Source: Castanea sativa (Eukaryota; Streptophyta; Magnoliopsida; Fagales; Fagaceae). Taken from it: a DNA stretch of 64,000 nt. The stretch covers positions 12,621,001 through 12,685,000 of the forward strand of contig NC_134013.1 of assembly GCF_040712315.1 (NCBI RefSeq), written 5' to 3'. Below, piece by piece: positions 30,921-43,175 of this stretch; the first letter of the stretch is position 1; each line of letters begins with the position of its first letter. A model generated the notes under the pieces. The model saw only the letters and a list, made by a program, of their open reading frames with translations. It ran no database searches and had not been told where the DNA came from. The position numbers were made by a program, and so were the translations under genes.

Positions 30921-31984
30921 AGCGCTTACTTGAAAGAACTTCTCCTCGTCATCCCCAACAATAATCTTTTCCAGTTGCTCGCACTCTACCTCACTTCCCA
31001 CCATATCCGTGGATAACACCGACACCTTTAATTGCTATAAACTCTGTCTGCCAGGGGCTAAAGGCTCTATTCCGTCTTGATGTCTAATTGCAGCCACCAA
31101 GCATTGCCTGGCCATAGACTGGCTTCCTACCAGCTCTCCGATCCGATCCCCTGAGGGATACTTTACTTTCAAGTGCAAGGTGGAGGGGACAGCTCCCTTG
31201 GCATGGAGTCAAGGCCTCACTACAATGGTGGTATAAGGGGAGTAGGTGTGATGCCCCAATTTGATTGATTGTGTAATATGTGTGGATGTGTGATGAGTCC
31301 CACATCGGGTATTTACTGGGTTGAAATGGGCTTTATTAACAACTACAAGGAGCCTCAATTGTAACTAGTCCTTTTAAGGTATAGCGCAGATGTGGCTAGC
31401 GCTTTTCCTTGGGTCGTTACATATGGTATTGAGCCATGCCCTAGCCGGAAGTGTGGGTCCCACACACGAGGACGCATGTGCTCATAAAGGGGATGGATTA
31501 CAGTGTCCCAAAAGGGGGTCTTGCAATCCATGGAATCCTACATAGCTTAGGGAAGCACATGGGGATGTGCTTATAAGGGGTGACCTTCCTTTAATGTGTA
31601 GAGGCCTTTTTCCCCACTACTATGTGCTTTGGGAGAGAACAAAAATCATGAGAGGTATGGACCCCCAAAGCGAACAATATCTACATAGTTGAGGGAGTCG
31701 TTATAATAGGCGTCCACAAAGATGAAATCCACCTCCACTATTTCTGATCCCGTTTGCACGGATAGTTTGATTTTCCCCTTTGGGATGACAACCTTTCCAT
31801 CGAAATCCACTAGAGGGGAGTTGTAGCTAGTTAGGACTTCTGGCCTTAGTCTCGGCCCCTTGTACAGATCAGGGTACATGATTTCTGCACCGCTGCCCTG
31901 GTTTACTAGCACTCTCTTTACGTCATATTCCCCAATTCTTAAGGTGACCACTAAGGCGTCATCATGTGGCTGTGAGGTTCCCAC
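30921..31984 (-). pseudogene. Tat aspartic protease and pro-RT linker, interrupted
   Basis: Minus-strand 31984-31706 reads a retropepsin-like domain (VTLRIGEYDVKRVLVNQGSGAEIMYPDLYKG). After the TRIM-like insertion it resumes at 31241 (YSPYTTIVVRP), meets a TGA at the usual Trp codon, and continues through LHLKVKYPSGD and GSQSMARQCLV. The catalytic Asp expected in VDxGS is Asn here, so it would be inactive even if uninterrupted. Confidence 0.75.
31247..31705 (+). mobile_element. TRIM-like insertion in the Tat protease
   Basis: A 459-bp insert interrupts the protease sequence after VDAY. The left part (31247-31421) looks like a short LTR, TGTGATGCCCC...GGGTCGTTACA. TGGTATTGAGCC at 31424-31435 follows and resembles the initiator-Met primer-binding site TGGTATCAGAGC. 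The insert ends GTCGTTATA, matching the LTR end. The flanks GTAGG (31242-31246) and ATAGG (31706-31710) look like a mutated 5-bp duplication. The second LTR is not complete, so this is a probable and not certain TRIM. Confidence 0.55.
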
Positions 31985-33447
31985 TTTATCCTCGTCGGAA
32001 AAGCTTAAGGCTGGTCGAACTCCTGCTTTGCGAGCTTGCCCAGAGTGGCGAAGATTACACTAATTGTGCCCAATGGGGGTTTTGAAGAGGCATCTCCATG
32101 CACTCTTGGCCCGTGATGGCTGCCTTTTTTATTAGGCTGGTATAGGAACTGCTTCAACTTTCTTGCTTGCACTAGTTGCTCCAGATGGTTCCACAAAATC
32201 CTACAGTCCTCGGTGGTGTACCCACGCTCCTGGTGGTATTGGCAATGGAGACTTTGGTAGCGTTTTGTGGGGTCTCCTGCCATTTTATTTGGCCACTTAA
32301 AGTAGGGCTTGTTCCTTATCTTTTCCAAGATCCGATGCACGAGCTCTCGGAACATGGTGCTAACGGCCTGGCCAACAGCCAGACCCGAGGGCCCCGCGAA
32401 ATCCCTCTGGGGCCTGTTTCCATTGTATTGATCCAAGCTGAAATCCCTCCTTTCTTGGGGGATAACCTTGACATTTCCCTTTCCTTGCTATTGGTCTTCC
32501 TCGACCCGCTTGTACTCATCGATGTGATCCATGAGCTAGCGCACAGTCCCCACAGGCTTTCTCGTCAGGGACTTCCTCAAGTCGTGCTCAATGGGCAGGC
32601 CGACCTTAAAGGTGCTTATAGCCACGTCATCGAAGTTTCCCTCAATCTCATTGAACATCTCCAAGTACCTGTAGGAATACGTTTTCAGGGTCTCCCCCTC
32701 ATGCATCGCCATGGACAAAAGTGAATCCAGAGGCCGAGGAACCCTGCTGCAAGTCATAAAACGGGCCCCAAATGCCTAAGTGAGCTCCCTAAATGAGCCG
32801 ATGGAGCGTTCGCTCAGGTTGCTAAACCATTTCATCGCCACAAGCCCCCAGCTGAAAGGGAACACCCTTCAAATTAAGGCCTCGTTTTTGGAATGCACAA
32901 CCATTCTCTTGTTAAAGTGGCTCACATACTCCACAGGGTCTGTCCTACAGTTGTACATGGTAAACGTAGGCTAAGTAAACTGGCGGGAAAGCCTCCATTC
33001 CTCGATTCTACGCATGAAGGACGACTTAGAGATTTGGTTCAACACTGTGCTTATGGCGTCATTCCCTCGGCCTTCGTGGGACGAGCCCCTGTTTCTGTGC
33101 CTATAATGGCACACCTCTTCCTTTGAAAAAGACTCGCTGAGGAGGGTCCTTGATTTGGGCCTGTAGCTGCCATCTTGGTCGTCTTCAGAGAAGTGGTCAG
33201 AGTGCGAGGGAGTCCTTTTTTACCTCTCATTTCTCAACCTCTTGCGAAGGCGGTCAATTTCTCGCTGCATGCTTCTGGTATTTTCCTCATGGAAGATGTA
33301 GTTCCTTCCTTCAGATTGGCTCCTGCTCATTTGTGTGGTATGCATGCTGACCTCTCTATCCCCTCCTCATTCACTGTTAATGAAGTGGTCCTGGAGTTGG
33401 GAGCCGATAGACTCCTCTTGGTTTGGCCCTGTCCCTGACCCTACCAT
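31985..33447 (-). pseudogene. Tat gag, degenerate
   Basis: The start is the ATG at 33447-33445 (MVGSGTGPNQEESIGSQL). A basic, Arg-rich segment follows, then the retrotransposon gag domain (HFNKRMVVHSKNEALI...MKWFSNLSERSIGSFREL...FGARFMTCSRV). A CxxHx-type zinc motif (HCQYHQERGYTTEDC) comes near 32200. Several in-frame stops (for example after FINSE, RQFT and GTVR) interrupt it. Gag would form the cytoplasmic particle that packages element RNA. Confidence 0.85.
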
Positions 33448-33483
33448 AGCTAAACGCTAAACGTCCTAAAAGCTCAAGTATAT

Positions 33484-33502
33484 CCCCACAAACGACACCA
33501 AT
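33484..33502 (-). other. Primer-binding region of the Tat element
   Basis: The minus strand reads ATTGGTGTCGTTTGTGGGG directly after the 5' LTR end. It is identical to the matching site of element 36851-47353. Confidence 0.5.
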
Positions 33503-34218
33503 TGTAAGGACTAGATTTAACGCTTAAGCCCAAACGAGTGAAAGACCCAGGCCCAAATAGTCCAACACAATGAATTTGTTATAGAGTGGGCTCCTAAACC
33601 AGGCTTTCATGAATGAGATAGCATTTACCATGGGCCAGGAATAACAATGAGACAAGGAAAAATATAAGGCATTCCCCAACTTAAGAAGGATAGTTCTCCT
33701 CGGATAAGTCCGAGGATGTTTTGTTCTTGAATATATCACTATCAAACTTGTTTACAATATCTTTTCTTTCATGTTATAGTGTTTTTCTCTGCTGTTTTTT
33801 TGGTCTCTTCTCTCCGGGGGACCTTTCACCTTATATAGGCCCTTTTGGATGATCTTGTCCTTCCATTTGTTGATCACGCAGGCCACCACTCAAGTGTCAA
33901 TCCCATCAACCACCTTCCATGTACCCCTGCGAGATGCAGCAACTAAGGCAGAACTGTTCAAGGGTCTTCTCCACATAAATGCGGCCAGGAGGTTTGGTAG
34001 AATGCATTGAATGTGGTGGCAGCCTCCAGCTCTTCAGTCACGTCAATGCTAGCTCCCTTCCCAAAGCTCTTTCCGCATAGTATGGCCTTTTATGATGACG
34101 TGTTGATGACGCGGTCATATAGTCCTAGGACACGAACTCCTTAGCGCAGTAGTTGCCCCTCTCGGCCATGTCATGACACATGGCGTGACTGCCTTACTCG
34201 GAATTCTAGTACCCCATA
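33503..34218 (-). repeat. 5' LTR of the Tat element
   Basis: It runs from TGTAAGGACTAGATTT to ACCCCATA and matches 22821-23514 with many substitutions. It has a small extra segment around 34100 (a repeated TGATGACG motif). A minus-strand TATA box lies near 33833. Confidence 0.85.
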
Positions 34219-34299
34219 GTACCTACATCACAAATAAGCTCTTTTTTTTTGCAATATCTAGCCAAAAGACTTTAGTAGTTTGGGGCCCTATCACCTATG

Positions 34300-35399
34300 T
34301 AGTCTTTTGGTTGAATATTGCAGAAAATCGAGTTTATTTGTGATATGTGTATTGTTCAAAATTATTTGAAAATTTGAGGAAAGATAGTGAATTTTAGCAA
34401 CACCGTTGCCGAAATTCTAAAAAAAGTATGAGAGAGGAAAGAGAAGTGATGTGATAGGAGGATTTGAATTTTGGTAGTCTCATTACTGAACTTTTTGCTG
34501 CCCGAATTTGCTGCCCAGCTGCCAAGTGTAGTGCCCAAAGGAGGAGTGGCTGAAAGGAAACCAATTGTGGCAACCAAGTTACCGAAGTTGTAAGGGAGTA
34601 GGAGAGAGAAAATAAGAATTGTGGCAACCAAGTTGCCAAAAATTGGAGGAAAAAAAAAAAGAATTGTGGCACTTGATTTGTGGCAATGGAATTGTCAAAA
34701 TGGGAGGAAAAAAAAATGTGGCAATTGATTTGCGGCAATGTTGTTGCCGAAATGGATGGAAAAAAAATTGTCATAAATTTATCCCTTACAATTTCGGCAA
34801 CTTGGTTGCCAATTTTTTTTTTTTTTTTTTTTTCACTATGATCTACATCTTAGAAATTAAAAAAAAAAGGGTCAGTGAGTGCATTCACTCAATTCCGTTC
34901 TTAAAATACTTCCCAAAAATCAAAGAAGTTAGAAATTAAACTTGCAATTAAAGCCTGGGTCCTTGAGACTATGCTTTCTATATACGTTTTTATTGGCCTT
35001 AGTGCTAGTCACCCTGCAACACATTGCGCTTACTCTTTAGTGGAAACATCATTCAGAATCTTCTGATCAGAATTTTTTTTTTCATCCTATTTTTGGCAAC
35101 TTGGTTGCCATAATCCTTTTTTCTTTCTCCTCCCTTCCCTTAAATTTCGGCAACTTGATTGCCACAATTGGTTTTTTTTTTTTTTTTTTTTTTTCGAGCA
35201 CTTCTCCTTCAGGCACTTCATCAATCTGGGGAGAAAGAATTTAGGCCGAAGGAATTTCGATAACCTCATTACCGAAATTCAATTCTTTTCTCACTCCAAC
35301 TATTACATCATTTCTCTCTCCTTAATTTGCCAAATAACTTTAAACAGTACTTATATCACAAATAAACTTAACTTTTTGCAATATTCAACCAAAAGACTA
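34300..35399. mobile_element. Mutator-like foldback element 2 (1.1 kb) with perfect 10-bp TSD
   Basis: The termini are TAGTCTTTTGGTTGAATATTGC and the complement ...CAACCAAAAGACTA. The duplication ATCACCTATG is exact at 34290-34299 and 35400-35409. The inverted arms carry repeated modules of the kind TTGGCAACCAAGTTGCC and TTTCGGTAACC..TTACCGAAATTC, and the element has poly-T runs. It belongs to the same family as 20891-34272. It is non-coding; its open frames are low-complexity. Confidence 0.85.
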
Positions 35400-35409
35400 A
35401 TCACCTATG

Positions 35410-36845
35410 AGTGTTATTGATGTTGTGCTTGCGCTTCAAATCTATGAAAATGGGGAATTGGGGATCACACTCTGCACTCTGCACTCTGCACTCTGCACTC
35501 TCTGACAAAACATTTTGGACTATAATGGTTTTTAGATATATATGACATGGTTTTACCCAACCCCAATAATCATACAAAAATGTACTTCCATGATAAGAGA
35601 GAATATAATGAGGTAGTGCAACAAATGTAAATTATATCCTTATAGGCATGCCCATTAACTTTTAGAGTTATCAAATAAGACAACAACGTCTACAAGTGGA
35701 ACGCGCTCTAAGAATTGAATCACACGAAATCAGAAAATTCAGCCCGCCACGACCAAATGCCTTATCAGACTATCTTAGTGGATGAAAAGAGAAATAAAAT
35801 AAAATAAAATAAAATTATAGACTCGTACTCATAGTGCGCCACTAATTCATGGTCACGTTTTTGCGTGCATGCTATGTTGTCAAAGGGATTTGCTTAGTTC
35901 GAAACCTGAGTGCGAAGAGATTTCTAGTTAACTGGCACCTTCTAGTATATTCAAATGGAGACGTTATGATTCAAATTATCTTTCTTCCATTATAACCTGA
36001 ATTACACTTTAGCCTTGGTGTGGTGTGTTAAGGGGTTTTGGTAATGATTTAACTAGGTGACACTATAAGAAGCGCAATCTGAGTAGACAAGAAATTTTAG
36101 TATTCCCAATCATGAATCTTAGAGTGGATCTGTGTTTATAACCCTTAATCTAAGGGACTTATATCGTAGTCGTCACTTAATTTTATTTATAGTCGAACAA
36201 TTAAGAAAAACCACACAAAAAAAATATTAATCAATGAACATATTAAAAAAGGCTTTAAAAAAGAAAATAAAAATTATATGACTTAATGTTCTAGGTATAA
36301 TCTAAAATGAAATAATGGATAAGATTAAATCTACGTCCCTTAGACTAAGTTTAAAGGTTGAGTTGTGGAATGAAAATGTGTTAAGCATCCACATCATTGG
36401 TCTAAGAACTACTCTTAAGGTACTATGATCAATATAAATTGTTTATCCATCTATCACAAAATCAATTAAAAAAATCCAAAAAAAAAAAAAGAAGAAAACT
36501 TATGAAAGAACAAAGTTTAGCTTGACACCAGTTTGAAACTATTCCCTCCAATCCATGACATAGTGATTTATAAAACTACTCATGTATATTACTTAAACAA
36601 ATTACATGATTCACTAAAAAGTCATGTAACTAAAACTCAAAGGGATGATCTCTTCAAACTTTTTCCTTCACAAAATCCACATTCTCCATTCACCAAAAAA
36701 CTAAAATTGACCAAAATTAATAACAGCAACAAAATTTAACTCCAAATTTACATGCAAATTAAACTAAAAAAACAAAATGAATTCAAACCTACCACAGTCC
36801 TATGCACAAATTAAGATACACCTAAACCTAAAAAGCATGAACATT
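35410..36845. other. Spacer with a heptamer microsatellite
   Basis: ACTCTGC is repeated about five times at 35467-35504. The rest is AT-rich and shows no gene or element border. Confidence 0.6.
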
Positions 36846-36850
36846 GTTAT

Positions 36851-37559
36851 TGTAAGGGAAGGATTTGCTTGTATAGCCCAAAGGTTGAAAACGACTAAGG
36901 CCTAAAGAGCCCAAAACAATGAATTTGTAGAGAATAGGCTAGAAACTGAACTTCAATGTGTTGGACAGTAATCACAATAGGCTAAATGATACTTGAAAGA
37001 GAGAACAAACAGTTTAATGTAAAGAAGATCCTCCTTGGCAAAGTCTAAGAATGGTAGTTCCTATATTTTTTTTTTCGGACTTAAACACTATTACAGTTCT
37101 TGAGTATACAGTGATTTTCCTCTCTCATATTTTTTTTTTCAAATATGAATCTTGATTTTCCTTTTATTTTCCAACACAAATCATCTCAATCTTACACTTG
37201 GAAGGCTGAGATTGCATTCCCAAGACTTCCGTCTCATTTGGAACATCCTAGTAAGCTTTTGCCCTTACAACGTTAGGTGTGTCACCACTGTTCATGGTCT
37301 TTTTCTCATTAATGCGGCTAGGAGAGCAAATGCCTTGCATTCAATGCGGAGGGGATGGCTTCTAAACTCTTCTCCTTTCTTCCTTTTCACGTTTCGTGCC
37401 AAGTCGGCTCTCTCTACTTTCAGATATTTTACCTCCATGCACCTCCCACAGTCAATGCTTGTCCCCAAGGTTTGCTATTGCTCGTCCCTGAGGTCCAAGG
37501 TATATCCTCGAAAACCGCCCTAGGCGGCTTATTTAAATGGAAAGAGGGATCCTTGTCCA
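36851..37559 (-). repeat. 3' LTR of the second Tat-like element
   Basis: It runs from TGTAAGGGAAGGATTTGC to CCTTGTCCA. The partner LTR ends CCTCGTCCACACA, so the last four bases are missing here, exactly where the Copia-type LTR begins. Confidence 0.8.
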
Positions 37560-37560
37560 A

Positions 37561-38611
37561 TGGTATTGGCTAGCTATTCAGGATAAAACACTCCTTTTTG
37601 ATAGGCCAAGAATGTATTGACCCATTGTGATAAATTAATTGATTAATTAGCCAAGTTAATTAATTAATCCAATTGACATGTAAAATGCATGGTAGCACAA
37701 ACAAATCACCAAGTAACTAAATGCAGCGGAAATAAAATTTGACACGAGTGATTTGTTTATGAATGAGGAAAACCACCGAGGCAAAACCCCACTAGGTGAA
37801 TTTAAGGTCACCACTCCCAAGAATCCACTATTATCAAAACAAACGGTTACAAGTAAAGGAATCCCAGTACCTTATACCAACCTATAGTTGAACCCTTACC
37901 TCTACTCTATTGGACTTGTTCTATAGTGAAAATCTCGCCTTTTAATGCGTGGCTCCCAATACGTGACTAACCAATAGATGCGCGGATCCCAGTGACTTAA
38001 TCACCAACTTGAGAAAGATGTTGGCTGCAAAGTTCTTCTATTCATCAACACGATAAAGATCACAAAACTCCTTGGTCACAAAACCTAATGGCGTACAAAC
38101 GCAGTAGTTTTTTCAAGAGAAAAATGAACTAGGGCAAATTCTGTCTCCAGTCACAATTTGAATGAACAAAACTTTGCTCTACACTTGTGCAACTGTGCCA
38201 CCTTTGACGACACTTAAAATAATCCTTATATATGTTTAGGGTTGTGAGAAAAGAAAGCCTAAACATATACTCACGGATTGGAATGAAATTAGAACTGAAA
38301 ATCTAATTTTTCATATATCTCGATAGATAGCTTATCTATCGAGAAGCTATCGAGTATCAAGCTAAAGCTGCCTTTTAAACCTCGATAAATTCTATCTGTC
38401 GAGCTAGCTGTTGAGCTTTAAAATCCAACACTTCTTCACTTCATTCTTGTACAAATTTGCATAGTTTTAACACTTGAACTTGAACCCTTGTTCCTTGAAG
38501 TATTAAACACATTCTAAATCTACCCAAATTACAAATAAAGTGTGTTTTGTCAAAGGATTAGCCAATTCTAAATGACATATGTTCCTAACATGAATCACAC
38601 ATGTCCTAACA
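37561..38611 (-). repeat. 3' LTR of the Copia-type element
   Basis: It is a near-copy of 43176-44233 with frequent substitutions, indicating considerable age. It contains repeated CTATCGAG-like motifs around 38320-38410. Confidence 0.8.
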
Positions 38612-39512
38612 ATCTCCCCCTTTGGCAATCTGTGACAAAACCACAATAAACAAATGAACATATGAGAGAAATCCTAAATCACTCAACTCATACTCACTTG
38701 TTGAATACAATAAAATCTATCCTAACACAAACTCTTGTGCAAGAAGAGAGTTCATGGCAAGAAGACTTTGACAACTTGTATTTCTGAAGCACTTTGAACA
38801 AAACTTATCATGACATCTTAGTGTGAAACAAAAAAAAAAGATTGCATACAAGTAATACATGTGCATAAAGAGAGAAAAGAAACAACACATGAAAAGATAG
38901 GTGAAAATGTAATAACAACCTCAAAAATATATATATCAATAATGAGTACAAGGTTTGCTATCACAAAGAATGTCGAGGAGAGCATCCATGCACCGAAGTT
39001 GTGCCATAATCGCCTTGAGGGTCACACCATCCACTGAGTGGATATGGATGGAGCTGAAGAAGCTGGAGATGTCGCCGTCTCAGTTCGTGGCCGCTTTGGT
39101 CAAAGTTGGGCCTCACTCCGTCTGATAGTCGCCTCATCAATGACACATATGACAAGAAAAGGATCCGATACGGGAAAAGAGATAGAAAAATGGTGAAGGA
39201 TCCTCGTGATAGCTGAAGGAAAGATAAGCTTATCATGGATCGTCGTATCCTTATATACATCTATAAAGGAGAGAATAAAATGAAAAAGGAAGTCTATCGT
39301 GAAGTTCTCTAAGAGAGATAGTAAAAATTAAGCACGATGCTCTGTGATAGAGTTATAGTGAGACAATGGATGGAGAACGAATGTCATCACCATGCTAAGA
39401 AACCAATGACCTTTAGCAAAGGCCGAGTAACGGGTGTTCTAACGATCACCCTAAAAAGGAGTCTCACAAAATAGAGACATTAGCTCGTCTTTGGACACTG
39501 AAAGCTCGGATT

Positions 39513-40576
39513 TGTGTTAAAAACATAAGAGCTATTTAGACCTCAAATTAAACAATTACGGTTCGGTTGATTTTGCTCTAACTTAAACTAAGTGCGGAAC
39601 AAGAGTAAATGAGGCACAATAAACTGATAACTACTCTAATGCATAAATATGAACAACAAACAATAAAAGTAAAGCACAAGAGTAAGGGAAGAAAGATGCA
39701 AACACAAGATAACACGTCGATGTGTTATCGAAGAGGAAAAGAACTCGGCGAAAACCTCTCCGCTGCCCTCCAAGCGGTAAATTGATTTACTAGACAATAA
39801 GTGGGATACACGAATAGCAAGAGACCCTCCAAGCCTAATCTACCTAATGCACCTAAGCCCTCCAAGCTCCTACTCCAACAAGGCTTCTCGGAACCGTGTC
39901 TTGTCTAGCTTTTCGGATCCTGCAATACGTCTGATTGCATCCACCAAGTCTCACCAGCTTCTTTTGGCAAATCCTTAAAGCTTCCCAAGCTCCAAAACAC
40001 TCATTACACTTTAAAAAGGTGTGGGTTGTGTTTGGGTATAAATCTCCTCTCAATGCATGACAATGGGAGAGGGAAGAAGAAGAGACTACAATGATTTCTC
40101 ACTAAGGATTAGTAGCTCTCTTTCTAAAAGATGGGTGTGTGTGTGTGTGTTGTTGAAAACCTATCTAGGATTTTTCTCTATGAATAACCTCCTTTACTTT
40201 TGTGGGTAATGAGAGTATATATATAGTATGGGTGAAGGGTAATAAAGTCACACTTACAAAATCTCCAGGCAGAGAGTTTTGTAGGTATCTTGCGAGAAGG
40301 CCCTACCCACGAGACACTCGCGAAATCCTCCAGGTTGGCATGACTCTTCAGATTCCAGCATGTGCTTCTCATGTAACACTTTCGCGAGTTAGCTTCTAGC
40401 GAGACACTCGTGAAATCCACTGATTCTTCATTTTATGCTCGATTCTTCACCAACTTAATAATAAACCCAATACAATAAAATCCCACAAAATACAAAGAAC
40501 AAAATTAAAGCAATTACAACACTTTTTGTCATGGAATAAAGCCAACATAAAACATAGTTGTAAATCACAATTTTAC
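39513..40576 (-). repeat. Probable LTR of another Copia-type element, 3' end only
   Basis: At the right border the minus strand reads AACCAAAGGGGGATAT|TGTAAAATTGTG, a polypurine tract followed by an LTR start. The sequence to the left has the style of an LTR, with a GT microsatellite near 40136 and a TATATATAG segment near 40215. The left border is not established and no partner LTR is present, so this is a truncated nested element. Confidence 0.45.
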
Positions 40577-43175
40577 AATATCCCCCTTTGGTTATTCCGT
40601 GACAGAACACCCTATAACAGACTCTAAAATTAAACGTGAGTTTGGGAATAATGGCAAAACTTACTCACACCTAAATCTAGAAGCTGCGAAGTACTTGGAA
40701 CATATATACTTGTAACCTGAAACACTTGCACAAAACACATTAGACCTTCAAGGTAAAGCAAGCAATAAAAAGACAAGTATAGTGTAACAAGTAAACATGT
40801 GATCAAGTAAACATGTTGTAAAAACATATGAGCAACTTGATCAAACATAAAACAGTCATATGGAAATGACTACAATAATCATATAGCAAACCAAATGATC
40901 ATCCGAACATGCATCTAATAAAGCACAATAACATAAGGATGTATGCATGTCCAACACATAACCAATGTAAAACATCAAAGTATTTGCATTAAGGATACAA
41001 GATCCAACAAGGGCACAAGAGTACTAAAGAAAAAAGCAAAAACATTAACTAAAAGTACTATAAAGCAATGAGAAAACACGCATAAAGTAAAACAAACAAA
41101 AATAAGGTTTTCTCATAAAAGTTGTCTCTCCCCCTTGGTATATGCATCTCTCCTATAGCTTTCTCCCCCTACGAATGTGCACGAGGTAGAGTTTCTCCTC
41201 TTAAGAATGTGCACGAGTCATATAGAAATGACGATACATACCTATATAATCTCCGATATACTCTTACCCTTTTTGTCACATATAGACAAATGAAGCAAAA
41301 GGAAGGAGGGAAAGAAAAGAAGATATGAACAGGGGTATGATGCATGAGGGGTGCAAGATGAATGAGAAAATGAAGCTCAAACGAAAGACAAAAACATCAC
41401 AAAAATAAAATGCTAAAAAGCATAAAGTAAACATGGCATGCTAAGGATGATGAAACATGATACCAACCTAGGCATGACATAGACACAAAAACATGTTATA
41501 TGTGCTAAAAGGGTCTAAAAGGACTTAACTAGCATGAGTACATGTCAAGTGTTAGAGTGTGTGCAGCAAATGTGCATTTAGTGTGCATTTAGTGTGCATT
41601 TAGTGTGCATGTGAGATGCAAGACTAATGCATGAAAAAACACTCACGAGGCAAAGTGTATAAAACACATCACCAATGATCAAAATATGACAAACATGAAT
41701 AATTATGGTGATCCCCAAAAATTGGTACTCGTCAAAGTCCAAAGCAACGAGAAAATGTCATTTAGGCATTTTATCAAACACATAGAGTGCACACACTACA
41801 CATGTTTGTTAAATAATGCATGAACATACGAAAATCTTGCCTAAATACATGTTATTTTTGCCAAAAGGGGCCAACATCCAAAGCATATCAACATTTAAAA
41901 CAAAACCCAATAAAAAAGATTGACAAAAGTTAAGTTTTTCAACTCCTATTTGAGAAAATCCCAACTATGAATATAAAACCCCCAAAAACATAATCCAAGG
42001 ATCAAAATCAATGAAAAGAGTTAAATAATACCTTAGTGATGTTTATGGAATGTAAAACACTTGAAATTAGTTAGGTTTTGATGTTGAAGCATTAAAATAG
42101 TGGTTTGGGAGAAGATAGGAGAAGTTTTAAAACAAATGTCCCACAAAATGTCATTTAAAAGCTAATCTAGAAATTTTCGCTGGTAATTTCACTGGTAAGC
42201 CTTCCTACGAAATTTCACTGGTAAGCCTTGCTCGCGAAACAGTCGCGAAACTCTCTGTCCAAAGCTAAGAAACTTGAGAATTTGATCCTTTAACTCGTGA
42301 CTAAGCTTACATCACGAAAACACCCAGAAAACATGTTTTTTACACAGAAACAACTTGAAAAGTTTTGAAAAACATGGGTGATACAAATCACTTCCAAAAG
42401 TAAACAAAAAGAACAAAAATCTTTTTGGTTTGATCCACATATGGTTGAGTACACACATAGTACATTTGAACATGTACAAACACACAAATGAAATAGGCAT
42501 TCATTGAACATTAAACTTGTGTGTTGTGTGTGTAGATTAAGTGTGGAAAAGTCCTTTGTCTAGAGTGAAGCTTCAATGATCAATTCAATTAAGTCATACA
42601 CAACTAGTACTAAGTCAAATGGTCTATCTCAATTATAGAAATGATCATATATGACCTCCCACAAGAAATTGATCACAAAACTTTGAAACTTTTCATTTGG
42701 CTTTTTTACAAATAATAACATTTGATCATTTTTGAACAATACATCTCATTTTGAGATCAATGCCTGAAATTTTTAATATTTCAATTTTATGAGTAAGCCT
42801 TTGGCTTTTTGAGGCACCATACATTCCAATACAAGTCGCTTTCCCTTTTTCCTAGTCAAATACTAATATGTGCGATGGTTTTTGCAGCTCAATATCTCTT
42901 TTCGAGATTTTACATTTGCTGAGCTATAGAACAATAACATAAAAAAGTGGGAAAAGATATAGGCACAAGTCTATGCATGTATTAAGACCAACAAGACTAT
43001 TGACTAATCATTCATGACAAGCTTGAAGATCGATTTACAACAATCACACATAGATTTAAAGATTTTTCCCACAAAGATGGATGTGCATACAAAACAAGTT
43101 ATGCTCGTAAATGCACTACGCCATTAGTACGAATGTACTAGGCCAAACTCACATGTGAAATATGCTCTCAACCAA
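40577..43175. other. Non-coding retroelement interior
   Basis: This is AT-rich sequence between the truncated LTR and the right Copia-type LTR. It contains TCCCCCTT-rich stretches near 41130-41175 and a threefold GTGTGCATTTA repeat near 41565-41610. No protein family is recognisable on either strand. Confidence 0.5.

Larger units (their letters stand above)
22821..34218 (-). mobile_element. 11.4-kb Tat-lineage Ty3/gypsy retrotransposon, degenerate
   Basis: The element is bounded by LTRs 22821-23514 and 33503-34218 and by the 5-bp duplication GTACC (22816-22820 and 34219-34223). All coding parts of gag and pol lie on the minus strand in the order gag, protease, RT, RNase H, second RNase H, integrase. 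Long extra material lies between integrase and the 3' LTR. A second RNase H (RVT_3 type) with extra 3' sequence is characteristic of the Tat lineage. Many stops and frameshifts, a TRIM-like insertion at 31247-31705 and clearly diverged LTRs show an old, inactive copy. It interrupts the foldback element 20891-34272. Confidence 0.9.
20891..34272. mobile_element. Mutator-like foldback element 1, split by two LTR insertions
   Basis: The ends are GAGTCTTTTGGCTAAATATTGC and its near-complement ...CCAAAAGACTT. They are flanked by a 10-bp target-site duplication, TAGTAATTTG at 20881-20890 and TAGTAGTTTG at 34273-34282 (9/10). Very long inverted arms (about 20891-21520 against 21655-22820, plus 34224-34272) cover nearly the whole element. 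They contain palindromes of the type TTTCGGTAA..TTACCGAAA. Without the solo LTR (21874-22568) and the Tat element (22821-34218) it would be about 1.3 kb. It encodes no transposase. Long TIRs and a roughly 10-bp duplication fit a non-autonomous Mutator-like element. Confidence 0.75.

Noticed and set aside
32176..32724. 182-aa plus-strand ORF opposite Tat gag
   Set aside because: It is the antisense shadow of the gag pseudogene; the minus frame carries the recognisable gag domain.
39853..40053. 66-aa minus ORF with repeated Cys
   Set aside because: It lies in the probable Copia-type LTR; no family similarity and no gene context.
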